Assembly: GCF_039543385.1 (NCBI RefSeq)
Contig: NZ_BAABJQ010000010.1
Location: forward strand, 124,001-188,000
DNA length: 64,000 nt
Reading direction: 5' to 3'
From: Rugosimonospora acidiphila
Lineage (GTDB): Bacteria > Actinomycetota > Actinomycetes > Mycobacteriales > Micromonosporaceae
Position 1 is the stretch's first letter. Every line of letters begins with the position of its first letter. The position numbers and the translations under genes were made by a program. The notes beneath the pieces were generated by a model. The model had not been told where the DNA came from. It saw only the letters and a list, made by a program, of their open reading frames with translations, and ran no database searches. Of the stretch, positions 7,770-18,205 are shown piece after piece.

Positions 7770-8699
7770 GTGGCTTTGATCGAGACACGTTCTCTCACCA
7801 AGCGCTACCCGAGGGTCACCGCGCTCGACGCGTTCACGGTCGACATCGAGCCCGGCATCATCGGCCTGGTCGGCGCCAACGGCGCCGGCAAGTCGACTCT
7901 GATCAAGACCCTGCTCGGCCTTTCGGCGCCGACCTCGGGCTCGATCCGGGTGCTCGGGCTCGATCCAGCTCGGGACGCCGAGGCGATCCGGGCTCGGGTG
8001 GGTTACATGCCCGAACACGACTGCCTCCCGCCCGACATGGTCGCCGCCGAGTTCGTCACGCACATGGCACGGATGAGCGGGTTGCCGCGCACCGCGGCCC
8101 GGGAGCGGGCGTCCGAGGCGTTGCGTCACGTCGGGCTCTACGAGGAGCGGTACCGGCAGATCGGCGGCTACTCGACCGGCATGAAGCAACGGGTCAAGCT
8201 GGCTCAGGCGTTGGTACACGATCCCGACCTGCTGCTGCTCGACGAACCCACCAACGGTCTCGACCCGGCCGGGCGGGACGCGATGCTCGGGCTCATCCAC
8301 CGCATCGGCAGCCAGTTCGGCATCTCCGTGATGGTCTGCTCCCACCTGCTCGGTGAGGTCGAGCGCATCTGCGACTCGCTGGTGGCGATCGATGGCGGGA
8401 AGCTGCTGCGCGCCGACCGGATGTCCGCCATGACCGTGCAGCGCGACGTGCTCGCCATCGAGGTGGACGAGGGGACCGAGCAGTTGGCCGAGGGGCTGGC
8501 CGCCGCGGGGCTGGGAGTCAGCCGGGACGGCCGGCTGCTGCTGGTGCCGCTGGAGTCGGACCAGACCTACGACGTCATCATCGGCACGGTCGCCTCGCTG
8601 GACCTGCCATTGCACAGGCTTGAGCAGCGGCGGCACCGGGTCTCCGAGCTGTTCTCGGCCCGGCCGGACCCGCAGGAGGTAGAGACTCGTGCCAGCTGA
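7770..8699 (+). CDS. ABC-2 exporter ATP-binding protein 1
   Basis: About 309 residues. Walker A GANGAGKST near residue 36, signature YSTGMKQR and Walker B LLLLDEPTNGLD identify an ABC ATPase of the ABC-2/DrrA class. The C-terminal ~90 residues are the regulatory tail often seen in these exporters. Start is GTG 7770 (VALIETRSLTKRY); GTG 7749 would add seven residues. It overlaps the next gene by 11 bp, the first step of an operon of ATPase-permease-ATPase-permease. The transported compound is unknown. Confidence 0.92.
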   Translation: MALIETRSLTKRYPRVTALDAFTVDIEPGIIGLVGANGAGKSTLIKTLLGLSAPTSGSIRVLGLDPARDAEAIRARVGYMPEHDCLPPDMVAAEFVTHMARMSGLPRTAARERASEALRHVGLYEERYRQIGGYSTGMKQRVKLAQALVHDPDLLLLDEPTNGLDPAGRDAMLGLIHRIGSQFGISVMVCSHLLGEVERICDSLVAIDGGKLLRADRMSAMTVQRDVLAIEVDEGTEQLAEGLAAAGLGVSRDGRLLLVPLESDQTYDVIIGTVASLDLPLHRLEQRRHRVSELFSARPDPQEVETRAS

Positions 8700-9581
8700 C
8701 ATAGTGCCCACCCAGCCGGCGCCGGCCGACCGGTCCGGTGGGGTCATCCACGACATCGGGTACCAGCGCTACAGCGGATCGCGTCTCGGGCGCGGCTACG
8801 CGTCCCGGGCGCTGTATGTCCACAGTCTACGGACGGCCTTCGGCCTGGGTCGCAGCGCGAAGGCCAAAATCTTCCCGTGGCTCGTGGTCGGGCTGGTGTT
8901 CGTGGTCGCCATGGTCGCGGTGGCGGTACGCGCCGAGTCGAATCAGGTGGTCCTCAGCTACCTTCAGTTCACCGACACGATCGGCCTGCCGCTGTTGCTG
9001 TTCCTCGCGGTCGTCGCGCCCGAGTTGGTCTCCCGGGACCTGCGGTCGCGGGTGCTGCCGCTCTACTTCTCGCGGCCGCTGCGGCGCGACGACTACGCGC
9101 TGGCCAAACTCGCCGCGATGACGAGCGCGTTCTGGCTGCTGCTGGCCGCACCCCAGCTGCTGATGCTGATCGGCGGGGTGTTCTCCCGCAAGGACGGGTT
9201 CGGCGGGGCGATGGACGAGGTCATGGACTTCCTCGGCGGCATCGGCTACGCGGCGATCGTCGCCATCGTCTTCTCCAGCCTCGGCATCCTGCTCGCCTCG
9301 CTGAGCGGTCGCCGGGCCGTATCCGCGGCCGTGGTCGCCGCCGTGTATCTGGTGACCACCCCGGTGGCGGCCGTCCTGCAGACGCTCGGTGGCACCGTCG
9401 GCAAGATAGCCCCGGTGATCAACCCCATCGATCTGGTCGAGGGCCTGGAGGCCTGGTTGTATCACCGGTCGACCGGGATTGACATCGGCAATCACGGATA
9501 TCTGTACCTCATCGTGGCGGTGGTGCTGGTGGCCGTGTACGTGACGCTTCTGCTCGTTCGGTACCGGAAGGTGGCCGCCTG

Positions 9582-9582
<1 letters not shown>
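8689..9582 (+). CDS. ABC-2 type permease 1
   Basis: 297 residues with about six hydrophobic helices after a ~60-residue polar N-terminus (DIGYQRYSGSRLGR, a motif common in this actinobacterial permease family). The EL-SRDLRSRVLPLYFSRPLRR stretch after the second helix is the typical coupling region of ABC-2 permeases. GTG 8689 is preceded by AGGAGGT. Its stop overlaps the next ATG (TGATG), so translation is coupled. Probable partner of either flanking ATPase. Confidence 0.9.
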
Positions 9583-10488
<906 letters not shown>

Positions 10489-10493
<5 letters not shown>

Positions 10494-10613
10494 TGCCCGG
10501 CCCCGGCCTGATGCCCGGCCCCGGCCTGATGCCCGGCCCCGGCCTGATGCCCGGCCCCGGCCTGACGCTCGCCCCCGGCCTGACGCCGGCCCCGGCCTGA
10601 CGCCCGGCCCCGA
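10489..10613 (+). repeat. 18-bp tandem repeat starting at a stop codon
   Basis: Seven units of about 18 bp: four identical (CCTGATGCCCGGCCCCGG) followed by three diverged ones with CCTGACG. The first unit contains the TGA of the upstream ATPase gene, so each further unit duplicates the gene's last bases and stop codon. It separates the ATPase and permease genes in one operon. Confidence 0.93.
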
Positions 10614-10679
10614 CCACGTCCCAGACGGCCCATCGACAACTACCAGACGGCCACGCGCTGGCAGAGAGTGTGAACGCAG

Positions 10680-11393
10680 ATGAACCTGACCGTAGCCCGG
10701 ATCACCGCACGGGGCCTGTTCGGCCGGCGGCGCTTCCTGTTGCTGTTCCCGCTGCCGTTGCTGCTGCTCCTGCTGACCGTGGCCGCGAAGGCGTCCGGGA
10801 CCGCGGTGAGTGACTGGGCGCCCTCGGTCCTCGACGGCATGGGCTTCTCCGTGATGCTGCCGGTGATAGCGCTGATCGTGGGTACCGGCGTGCTCGGCTC
10901 CGAGATCGACGACGGCACGGTGGTGCACATCCTGGCCAAGCCGCTGCCGCGCCGGGACATCATCCTGGCCAAGCTGGTGGTGGCGGTGGGGATCACCGCG
11001 GTGACCGCGGCGGTACCGATGTTCATCGCCGGTCTGGTGGTTGACTCGACCCGGTTCGGGCTGGCGCTCGCCGCCGGGTGCGCGATCGGGTCCCTGGGGT
11101 ACAGCGCGGTGTTCCTCGCGTTGAGCCTGCTGAGCCGCCGGCCGGTGCTGGTCGGCCTGCTGTACGTGCTGATCTGGGAGAGCCTGCTCACCAACGTGCT
11201 GAGCGGCACCCGGGTGCTGTCCATCCACCAGTACGCGCTGACCGTGGTGCACGCGATCGAGCCCGGCGGCCTGCTCTCGGCGCACGTCGGGCTGCCGGCG
11301 GCGCTGGTGATGAGCGCGGTGTTCCTGGTCGGCGGCACGGTGCTGGCCATCGACCGGCTCCGGTCCTTCACGGTCAGCGGCGAGACCGGCTGA
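10680..11393 (+). CDS. ABC-2 type permease 2
   Basis: 237 residues with six predicted hydrophobic segments (first at about 17-35, rich in Leu). GSEIDDGTVVHILAKPLPRRDIILAK is the cytoplasmic coupling element of ABC-2 permeases. It follows ATPase 2 after the repeat array and completes the four-gene exporter operon. ATG 10680 has only a modest GCAGAGAGTG upstream, so translation may depend on readthrough coupling from the preceding gene. Confidence 0.88.
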   Translation: MNLTVARITARGLFGRRRFLLLFPLPLLLLLLTVAAKASGTAVSDWAPSVLDGMGFSVMLPVIALIVGTGVLGSEIDDGTVVHILAKPLPRRDIILAKLVVAVGITAVTAAVPMFIAGLVVDSTRFGLALAAGCAIGSLGYSAVFLALSLLSRRPVLVGLLYVLIWESLLTNVLSGTRVLSIHQYALTVVHAIEPGGLLSAHVGLPAALVMSAVFLVGGTVLAIDRLRSFTVSGETG

Positions 11394-11402
11394 GTCCGGT
11401 AG

Positions 11403-11475
11403 GGGGCTGAGCCCGCAGAGGGTCAGCCCGCAGAGGATCAGCCCGGTGGGGGTCAGCCCGGTGGGGTCAGCCCTG
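11403..11475. repeat. 15-bp tandem repeat at a gene 3' end
   Basis: About four and a half units of 15 bp built on GGTCAGCCCGSNGRG. The last unit covers the stop codon and final codons of the minus-strand endonuclease-like gene (TCAGCCC read from the other strand is GGGCTGA), so the array looks like outward duplication of that gene's end. Confidence 0.85.
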
Positions 11476-12492
11476 CTTCGGGAAGGTGAGGGCGGCGAAC
11501 ACCGCGCGGTGATCGCTGTCCCGGATCGGCAGCACCGACACCGAGCTGATCCCGATCCGGGAGTCCGCCAGCACGTGGTCGGGGGTCACCTTGGGCAGCG
11601 GCGGGCCCAGGTACGGGAACGTCGGGGTGAGCGCCTCGCCCACCACCTCGGCCGCGTCCCGGTACCCGGTCGACAGCACGTGCCGCAGGTCCGGAAAGTC
11701 CAGCGTCATGTTGAAGTCGCCGAGCAGCAGCCGTACCGGGCCGTGCGGGGTGGCCGGCGGGATGCTGCGTACGCCGGCGTTCCAGCACGCGGTCTGGTCC
11801 GGGTCCACCGGCGCGCAGTAGTGGATCACGTCGATCGCCACCGGTACCGAACCGGGCGGCTGCACGGTCGCCAGGGTCTCCGTGAAGGTGTGCGGCAGCG
11901 AGTGCCGGCCGACCCCGGTCAGCGGGTACCGGGAGAACAGCGCGGTACCGGCCGGCCCTATCCACTGCGGGTTGGTCGACGAATAGGGCAGCAGCTGGGA
12001 CAGCCCGGCGGCGAGCAGCCGGTCCAGTTCCGGTGGGGTGACCTCCTCGATCGCCAGCACGTCCACCCTGCGCTGGCGGGCGAGGGCGACCACCGAGGCC
12101 GGGTCGGCGTGCCCCTCGCGCAGGTTCGCGGTCAGCACCCGCACGGCCGGGCCGCGTACCGGGTCGGGCCCGCCGAATCCCCGGGGCGCCACGACGACCA
12201 CCAGCGCGACCAGCGCGGCGGTGGCCAGCGCGGCGGCCAGCCACCTGCGTGACAGCAGCGCCACGGCCAGCGGGATCACGGCGGTGATCGCCGCGTACGG
12301 CACCACCGCCGGCTCGATCGCCAACGGCCACCGGTCGACGTGCAGTCCGAGCAGCCGCACGAGTGCGACGAACGCCCACACCGCGGCCAGCGGCCAGCAC
12401 AGCCGGGCCAGCAGGCGCCGCAGGCGGGCAGGCCCGGACGGCAGGTCTGCCGGTCGGGGGTGTTCGGTCGGCGGGACCGTGGAGATCGTCAT
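11467..12492 (-). CDS. membrane-anchored endonuclease/exonuclease/phosphatase-family protein
   Basis: 341 residues. Three hydrophobic segments lie at about residues 30-110, then an EEP domain: VLTANLREGHADP, DVLAIEEVTPPE, LLLGDFNMT and the terminal SDHRAVFA. The fold hydrolyses phosphodiester bonds (DNases, sphingomyelinases, inositol phosphatases). With the anchor, the catalytic domain is probably outside the membrane. The start at 12492 (MTISTVPPTE) is preferred over the longer frame because the upstream portion has no family character. Stands between the exporter operon and the sugar-acid locus. Confidence 0.85.
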   Translation of the reverse strand: MTISTVPPTEHPRPADLPSGPARLRRLLARLCWPLAAVWAFVALVRLLGLHVDRWPLAIEPAVVPYAAITAVIPLAVALLSRRWLAAALATAALVALVVVVAPRGFGGPDPVRGPAVRVLTANLREGHADPASVVALARQRRVDVLAIEEVTPPELDRLLAAGLSQLLPYSSTNPQWIGPAGTALFSRYPLTGVGRHSLPHTFTETLATVQPPGSVPVAIDVIHYCAPVDPDQTACWNAGVRSIPPATPHGPVRLLLGDFNMTLDFPDLRHVLSTGYRDAAEVVGEALTPTFPYLGPPLPKVTPDHVLADSRIGISSVSVLPIRDSDHRAVFAALTFPKQG

Positions 12493-12580
12493 CGGCGCCA
12501 CGATATCCGGCCCACCTCGGAGAGGGCGGGCGGTCCGGACTATTGCAGCGAGCGTTGGGGCGATTACGGATGGTTGATGG

Positions 12581-13435
12581 CTACATGGGCTCGCCGAGCG
12601 GTGCCTGGCAGAACCCGCCGCCAACCAGATCATGCAACGGGTCGGCGAGGTCGGGCTCGCCGTCCGCCGCGATCCGCGACTGCGCGAACCGCTCGGCGTC
12701 CTCGGCCGGCTCATACCCCAGGGTCCGCGCGCCGGACAGCGACCACCAGCGCCTCGTGTTGTCGGAGATCGCCCAGACCACCCGGAAGCCGGGCTCCGGG
12801 TGGCTCAGCGCCGCCTCGACCAGCCTGGCGGCGTCCGCCGGCGCGAGCCAGGTGGCCAGCGCGCGGGCGTCCGACGGCTCGGCGAAGCAGGAGCCGATCC
12901 GCAACGCGGTGACGTCGAGGCCGTACCGGTGGTGGTAGAGCGCGCCCATCGACTCGATGGCCGCCTTGCTCCAGCCGTAATAGGTGTCCGGCCGGGCGGG
13001 CAGGTCGCCGGGCAACCCGTCCGAGCCGGCCGGGACGTCACCGCGCCGGTAGAAGCCGGCCGCGTGGTTACTGGAGGCGAGCAGCACCCTGGGTACGCCG
13101 GCCTCCACGGCGGCTTGCAGCAGGTTCTGGGTGCCGACCACGTTCACCGACAGGATGTCGTCGAACGCGGCCTCCACGCTGATCCCGCCCAGATGCAACA
13201 CGGCGTCGACGCCCTGGCACGCCTTTGCCATCGCGTCGGCGTCGGTGAGGTCGGCGGCGATCGTTTCCTCGCCGGGCTGAAGGTCCCCGACCTCGGTCAG
13301 GTCGGCCAGCCGGACGATCCGGCCCTCCCGCCGGAGCAACGGGCGCAGCAGTTGGCCCATGTTGCCCGCCGCGCCCGTCATGAGTAGCCGGTACGTGTCT
13401 TCGCCATTGTCAGTGCCGGCCAACCCGTTCGCCAC
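12581..13435 (-). CDS. uronate dehydrogenase-like NAD-dependent SDR
   Basis: 284 residues. The Rossmann motif GAAGNMG is at residues 21-27, SSNH at 121-124 and YGWSK (catalytic Tyr153/Lys157) at 153-157; RIGSCF follows. These strings match bacterial uronate dehydrogenases, which oxidise D-galacturonate or D-glucuronate to the aldaric acid lactone. The gene is last in a run with the IlvD/Edd dehydratase and an ABC importer, which supports a sugar-acid role. Start is GTG 13435, with weak SD; a TTG at 13423 is an alternative. A different aldose dehydrogenase specificity is possible. Confidence 0.8.
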   Translation of the reverse strand: MANGLAGTDNGEDTYRLLMTGAAGNMGQLLRPLLRREGRIVRLADLTEVGDLQPGEETIAADLTDADAMAKACQGVDAVLHLGGISVEAAFDDILSVNVVGTQNLLQAAVEAGVPRVLLASSNHAAGFYRRGDVPAGSDGLPGDLPARPDTYYGWSKAAIESMGALYHHRYGLDVTALRIGSCFAEPSDARALATWLAPADAARLVEAALSHPEPGFRVVWAISDNTRRWWSLSGARTLGYEPAEDAERFAQSRIAADGEPDLADPLHDLVGGGFCQAPLGEPM

Positions 13436-13526
13436 CTTTCACGCGTGCGTTACCGGACGCGTCCCGTAGAACCCTCATCGTATCCGAACATTTGTCGGTC
13501 TTACCGTTGTCTGGGCCGGTGGGGAC

Positions 13527-15239
13527 TCATCGCGCGTCGGGCTCCGGCGTCCGCCCCGGTGCCGCCAGGAAGTCGAAATCACAGCCCGCGTCCGCCTGCA
13601 GGATGTGCTCGGCGTGCAGCGCGCCGTACCCGCGCGGGTACCTCGGCGCCGGCGGGGTCCAGGCCGACCGCCGCCGGGCCAGCTCCGGCTCGGGTACCAG
13701 CAGGTCCAGCCGCCGCCCGGGGGTGTCCAGCGCGATCAGGTCGCCGTCGCGCACCAGCGCCAGCGGCCCGCCCACGTGCGACTCCGGGGCGATGTGCAGC
13801 ACGCAGGCGCCGTAGCTGGTGCCGCTCATCCGGGCGTCGGAGATGCGCACCATGTCCCGCACGCCGCGGCGCAGCAGCTTGCTCGGGATCGGCAGCATCC
13901 CGTGCTCCGGCATGCCCGGCCCGCCCTGCGGCCCGGCCTCGCGCAGCACCAGCACGCTGTTCTCGTCCACGTCCAGGTCGGGATCGTCGATGCGGTCGAG
14001 CAGGTCCGCGTACCCGTCGAAGACCACCGCCGGCCCGGTGTGCCGCAACAGGTCCGGCCGCGCCGCGATGTGCTTGATGACCGCGCCATCCGGCGCCAGG
14101 TTGCCGCGCAGCACCGCGAGCCCGGCCTCGGCCGACAACGGGTTGTCGCGGGGCCGGATGACGTCGTCCTGGTAGGTCTGCGCGCCGGCGATGGCGTCGC
14201 GCAGCGACTTGCCGGTGACCGTCGGGCGGTCCAGGTGCAGCAGGTCTTCCAGGCGAGCCAGCAGCGCACGCAGCCCACCGGCGTAGTAGAAGTCCTCCAT
14301 CAGCCACGCCCCGCCCGGGCGGATGTTGGCCAGCACCGGGGTGCGCCTGGCCGCGGTGTCGAAGTCGTCGAGGCACAGCGGGATGCCGCCGCGCCGGGCC
14401 ATCGCGATCAGGTGGATGACCGCGTTGGTCGAGCCGCCCAGCGCCAGTACGGTGGTGACCGCGTCCCGGTACGCCTCCTCGGTGAGGATCCGCTCGGGGC
14501 GCCGGTCGGCCCACACCATCTCCACCGCCATCCGGCCGCTCGCCGCGGCCATCCGGGGGTGCCCCGCGTCGGCCGCCGGGATCGAGGCGGCTCCGGGCAG
14601 CGTCATGCCGAGCACCTCGGCGGCCGAGGTCATCGTGGACGCGGTGCCCATCGTCATGCAGTGGCCGGGGGAGCGCGCGATGCCCTCCTCCAGCTCGCTC
14701 CACATCTGGTCGTCGACCAGGCCGGCCCGCCGGTCGTCCCAGTACTTCCACATGTCGCTGCCGCTGCCGAGCACCTCGCCGCGCAGGTTGCCGCGCAGCA
14801 TCGGCCCGGCGGGCACGAAGATGGCCGGCAGCCCGGCGCTGACCGCGCCCATCAGCAGCGCGGGGGTGGTCTTGTCGCAGCCGCCCATCAGCACCACCCC
14901 GTCCACCGGGTACGACCGGATGACCTCCTCCGCCTCCATGGCCAGCAGGTTGCGGTAGAGCATCGCGGTCGGCTTGGTGAACGTCTCGCCGGCGATGGCC
15001 GACATGGGCAGTTCGACCGGGTATCCGCCGGCCTGCCACACGCCGCGCTTGACCGCCTCGGCCCGCTCGCGTAGGTGCAGGTGGCAGGGGTTTATCTCGC
15101 TCCAGGTGTTGAGAATGCCGATCACCGGCTTGCCGGTGTGCTCCTCGGCACCGATGCCGAGCTGCCTCGTGCGGGCGCGGTGGCTGAACCCGCGCACGCC
15201 TTCCCCGCCGTACCACCGCTGGCTACGCAATTCCGTCAT
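13527..15239 (-). CDS. IlvD/Edd-family sugar-acid dehydratase
   Basis: 570 residues. The three cluster cysteines of the family are present: Cys52 (NPCHLH), Cys121 (GGCDKTTP) and Cys194 (GHCMTMGTA). The opening WYGGEGVRGFSHRARTRQ and NTWSEINPC are characteristic of the L-arabinonate/D-xylonate branch rather than of IlvD itself, so the product is a 2-keto-3-deoxy acid. Start ATG 15239 has AAGGA eight bases before it; a GTG at 15257 overlaps the permease stop. Preceded by the importer genes and followed by the dehydrogenase. Substrate (aldonate or aldarate) is uncertain. Confidence 0.88.
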   Translation of the reverse strand: MTELRSQRWYGGEGVRGFSHRARTRQLGIGAEEHTGKPVIGILNTWSEINPCHLHLRERAEAVKRGVWQAGGYPVELPMSAIAGETFTKPTAMLYRNLLAMEAEEVIRSYPVDGVVLMGGCDKTTPALLMGAVSAGLPAIFVPAGPMLRGNLRGEVLGSGSDMWKYWDDRRAGLVDDQMWSELEEGIARSPGHCMTMGTASTMTSAAEVLGMTLPGAASIPAADAGHPRMAAASGRMAVEMVWADRRPERILTEEAYRDAVTTVLALGGSTNAVIHLIAMARRGGIPLCLDDFDTAARRTPVLANIRPGGAWLMEDFYYAGGLRALLARLEDLLHLDRPTVTGKSLRDAIAGAQTYQDDVIRPRDNPLSAEAGLAVLRGNLAPDGAVIKHIAARPDLLRHTGPAVVFDGYADLLDRIDDPDLDVDENSVLVLREAGPQGGPGMPEHGMLPIPSKLLRRGVRDMVRISDARMSGTSYGACVLHIAPESHVGGPLALVRDGDLIALDTPGRRLDLLVPEPELARRRSAWTPPAPRYPRGYGALHAEHILQADAGCDFDFLAAPGRTPEPDAR

Positions 15240-15249
15240 GGCATCATCC

Positions 15250-16185
15250 TTAGTCACCGCGGCGCTCGTCGGCCACCCGCGTCACGAGTTGGGTGGGGTT
15301 GACGAACCGTAGCGCGACCACGAGCAGCACCAGCATGGTGAGCATGTACAGCACGGCCATCGCGTCGGTGGACTGCGGTGCCCGGATCCCCGCGCCGTAG
15401 TACGCGTTGTAGAGCGCGACGACCAGGGTCTGGCTGTCCGTACCCGCGGTCAGGTAGGTGAGTTCGAACATGCCGACGGTGCGCACCAGCACCAGCACCG
15501 CGGCGGCCAGCACGCCGGGGACCAGCAGCGGCAGCAGCACGCGCAGGAACACCGCGCGGGTGGTCGCCCCGCACATCCGGGCCGCGGCCTCGATCTTCGG
15601 GTCGATCTGCTCGATGAACGGCGTCATGGTGAGCACCACGAACGGGACCGACGGTACGAGGTTGGCCAGGATCACCCCGGTCAGCGAGTTGGCCAGGTCG
15701 TACTTGTAGAGCACGGTGGCCAGCGGGATGCCGTACGCGATGGGCGGCACCATCACCGGCAGCAGGAACAACAGCATCACCAGGCGCTTGAGCGGGAACT
15801 GGCGGCGGGCCAGGACGTAGGCCGCCGGCACGCCGACCAGTGCGGCGATGACCACCACCGCCAGCGACACCTCCAGCGTGACGATGAGCACGTGGGTCAG
15901 GTCGAACTCGTGCCACGCCTCGGCCCAGTACTGGGTGGTCAGCCCGGCCGGCCACCAGGTGCCGAACCAGTGCGTGGAGAACGAGTTGACCACCACGGAG
16001 CCGACCACGCCGAGCAGGTTGATGAAGAAGAACGCCACCACGGCCCAGGTGACCCAGGTCGACGGCCGCAGGATCAGGCGGCGCCGCCCGACCCCGTCGG
16101 GCCGCCCGACCGGATCGGTCACCCCGACGGGGCCGGCGCCGCCCGGTGGACCGGCGGCCGGGGCGATGGTGGGTCCGGCGCTCAT
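15250..16185 (-). CDS. ABC importer permease (PotC-like)
   Basis: 311 residues, six transmembrane helices after a ~40-residue Pro/Gly-rich N-terminus. The EAA loop EAAARMCGATTRAVFLRVLLP binds the ATPase. Order and type match the C component of spermidine/putrescine-type importers. It overlaps the first permease by ATGA and is followed at 10 bp by the dehydratase, so all are probably co-transcribed. The neighbouring enzymes point to a sugar acid as cargo, but this permease family also moves polyamines, iron and phosphonates. Confidence 0.9.
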   Translation of the reverse strand: MSAGPTIAPAAGPPGGAGPVGVTDPVGRPDGVGRRRLILRPSTWVTWAVVAFFFINLLGVVGSVVVNSFSTHWFGTWWPAGLTTQYWAEAWHEFDLTHVLIVTLEVSLAVVVIAALVGVPAAYVLARRQFPLKRLVMLLFLLPVMVPPIAYGIPLATVLYKYDLANSLTGVILANLVPSVPFVVLTMTPFIEQIDPKIEAAARMCGATTRAVFLRVLLPLLVPGVLAAAVLVLVRTVGMFELTYLTAGTDSQTLVVALYNAYYGAGIRAPQSTDAMAVLYMLTMLVLLVVALRFVNPTQLVTRVADERRGD

Positions 16186-17084
16186 CCCTTACCTCCCGAG
16201 GAGCCGCGGTAGAGCCGGCCGCGGGCGAACAGCACGGCGGAGACGACGATCAGCATCACGGCCGCCATCACCATCGCTATCGCCGAGGCTTTGGAGTAGT
16301 CGTACTCCTGGTAGGCCGCGTTGTAGGCGGCGATGGAGATGACGTGCGTGGAGCCGGCCGGATTGCCCAGCAGGACGGCCGACGGGAACACCGAGAAGGC
16401 CAGCACGAAGTTCAGGCAGAACGTCATGGCCAGGCCGGGTGCCAGCAGCGGGAGGACGACCTCACGGAAGCGCTGCCACCAGCCGGCGCCGAGGGTGGCC
16501 GCGGCGGCCTCCAGGCTCGGATCGATGCCGGACAGGTAGGACAGGGTCAGCAGGAAGGCGAACGGGAACCCGCTGACCAGCAGCGAGAGCATGACTCCCC
16601 AGTAGTTGTGCAGCAGCGGCACCGGGTGGTCGAGGTCGGTGATGCCCAGCGCCATCAGGATCTTGTTCAGCCAGCCGGTGCCACTGAAGTACTCGAGCAT
16701 GCCGATGGCGGTGAGCACGGTGCCCAGCGTGATGGGGATGACCAGCGCCGTGGTGAGCGCCCGCTTGCCCCGCACCCGGCCGCGCAGCCGGTACGCGATC
16801 GGCACCGCGGCGAGCACGTTGATGAGCGCGGCCGGCAGCCCGATCTTCAGCGTGATCCAGATGGTGTCGCGCTGGTACGGGTCGGCGAAGAACTTCCGGT
16901 AGTTGTAGAACATCCCGGTGCCGTGCATGGGCTGGAAGGACAGGCCCAGCCCGTACAGGAACGGGTAGAGGAACAGCAGGATGACCAGGGCCAGGCCGGG
17001 CAGCAGGAGCAGCAGGGTGCGGTCGACGCCCCGCTCGGCGAGGCGGTGCGACAGGGCCGGGCGCCGCGGCGCGGCCGGCGTCAT
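16182..17084 (-). CDS. ABC importer permease (PotB-like)
   Basis: 300 residues with six membrane helices. The EAA loop EAAAATLGAGWWQRFREVVLP is present at about residues 205-225. ATG 17084 overlaps the ATPase stop (ATGA), which decides the start against an in-frame codon 45 bp upstream. First of two permeases forming a heterodimeric channel with the PotC-like protein. Confidence 0.9.
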   Translation of the reverse strand: MTPAAPRRPALSHRLAERGVDRTLLLLLPGLALVILLFLYPFLYGLGLSFQPMHGTGMFYNYRKFFADPYQRDTIWITLKIGLPAALINVLAAVPIAYRLRGRVRGKRALTTALVIPITLGTVLTAIGMLEYFSGTGWLNKILMALGITDLDHPVPLLHNYWGVMLSLLVSGFPFAFLLTLSYLSGIDPSLEAAAATLGAGWWQRFREVVLPLLAPGLAMTFCLNFVLAFSVFPSAVLLGNPAGSTHVISIAAYNAAYQEYDYSKASAIAMVMAAVMLIVVSAVLFARGRLYRGSSGGKG

Positions 17085-18205
17085 GACGGGTCCGCCGCGA
17101 AGACCAGGACCCGACCCCTGGGTACCCACACCGAAACCGTCTCGCCCCGGGCGACCCGCTCCGGGGTGCGCAGCCGCAGCGCCTGGCCCGAGGGCAGCCG
17201 GGCCTGCACGGACAACTCCCGGCCGTGGTATTCGACGACCTCGATCACCACGTCCAGGCGGTTGTCCTCGCCGGTCGGCGGCTGGCCGACCACGAAGTCC
17301 TCGGGCCGGATCGCGACGATGCCCTCCCCGTCCCTTCCAGGCTCGGTGCCGGCGGCCGTCCCGGTCAGCTCGATGCCGTCTCCGCGCGCGGTGGCGTACC
17401 CGCCCTCGCCCCGCACGACGCTCATCGGCAACAGGTTGCGGTACCCCATGAACCCCGCGACGTACGGGTTGGCCGGCGAGCGGTACAGCTCCTCGGGGGT
17501 GCCGATCTGCTGGACGACGCCCTCGCGCAGCACCACCAGGCGGTCGGCCAGCGACAGCGCCTCTTCCTGGTCGTGCGTCACGTAGACGGTGGTGAGCCCG
17601 AGCGACTGGTGCAGCCGGCGGATCTCGGTGCGCATGTCCAGCCGCAGCGCGGCGTCGAGGTTGGATAACGGTTCGTCCATCAACACCAGCGGTGGTTCGA
17701 CCACGATGGCCCGGGCGATGGCGACCCGCTGCTGCTGGCCGCCGGAGAGCTGACCGGGCAGCCGATCGGCGTACTGGGTCAACTGCACCAGGCGCAGTGC
17801 CTCGTCGACCCGCTCGCGCGCCCGCACCCTGGCGACGCCGCGCATGCGCAGCCCGAAGCCGACGTTGCGGCGCACCGACATGTGCGGGAACAGCGCGTAG
17901 TTCTGGAAGACCATGCCGAACCCGCGACGCTCCGGGGGCAGCGTGTCGACCCGCCGGTCGTCCAGCCAGATGCTGCCGCCGGACAGTGGCAGCAGCCCGG
18001 CCAGGCAGTTCAGCGCGGTCGACTTGCCGCAGCCGGAGGGGCCGAGCAGCGCGACGAACTCGCCGCCGGCGATGTGCAGGTCGAGCCCGTCCAGCACGAG
18101 CCGGTCGCCGAACCGGCGGCAGACACCCTCCAGGCGCAGGTGGTCGAACTGCCCGTCCCGGGCCGGCGCGCGCGCCGGCCCGGCGGGAGTGAGCTGCCCG
18201 GTCAT
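17081..18205 (-). CDS. ABC importer ATP-binding protein (PotA/UgpC-like)
   Basis: 374 residues. Walker A GPSGCGKST near residue 55, Q-loop VFQNYALFPHM, signature LSGGQQQR, Walker B LVLMDEPLSNLD and switch His in YVTHDQEEA. The last ~110 residues form the OB-type TOBE domain (VAIRPEDF, VVEYHGRELSV). Start 18205 overlaps the binding-protein stop by ATGA. It powers the two permeases that follow. Confidence 0.94.
   Translation of the reverse strand: MTGQLTPAGPARAPARDGQFDHLRLEGVCRRFGDRLVLDGLDLHIAGGEFVALLGPSGCGKSTALNCLAGLLPLSGGSIWLDDRRVDTLPPERRGFGMVFQNYALFPHMSVRRNVGFGLRMRGVARVRARERVDEALRLVQLTQYADRLPGQLSGGQQQRVAIARAIVVEPPLVLMDEPLSNLDAALRLDMRTEIRRLHQSLGLTTVYVTHDQEEALSLADRLVVLREGVVQQIGTPEELYRSPANPYVAGFMGYRNLLPMSVVRGEGGYATARGDGIELTGTAAGTEPGRDGEGIVAIRPEDFVVGQPPTGEDNRLDVVIEVVEYHGRELSVQARLPSGQALRLRTPERVARGETVSVWVPRGRVLVFAADPS

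Noticed and set aside
13605..15074. Plus-strand frame opposite the IlvD/Edd dehydratase
   Set aside because: Shadow of a gene with all three cluster cysteines.
16146..17585. Plus-strand open frame across the importer genes
   Set aside because: Antisense to a permease and ATPase with clear motifs; composition dominated by Gly, Arg, Gln and His.
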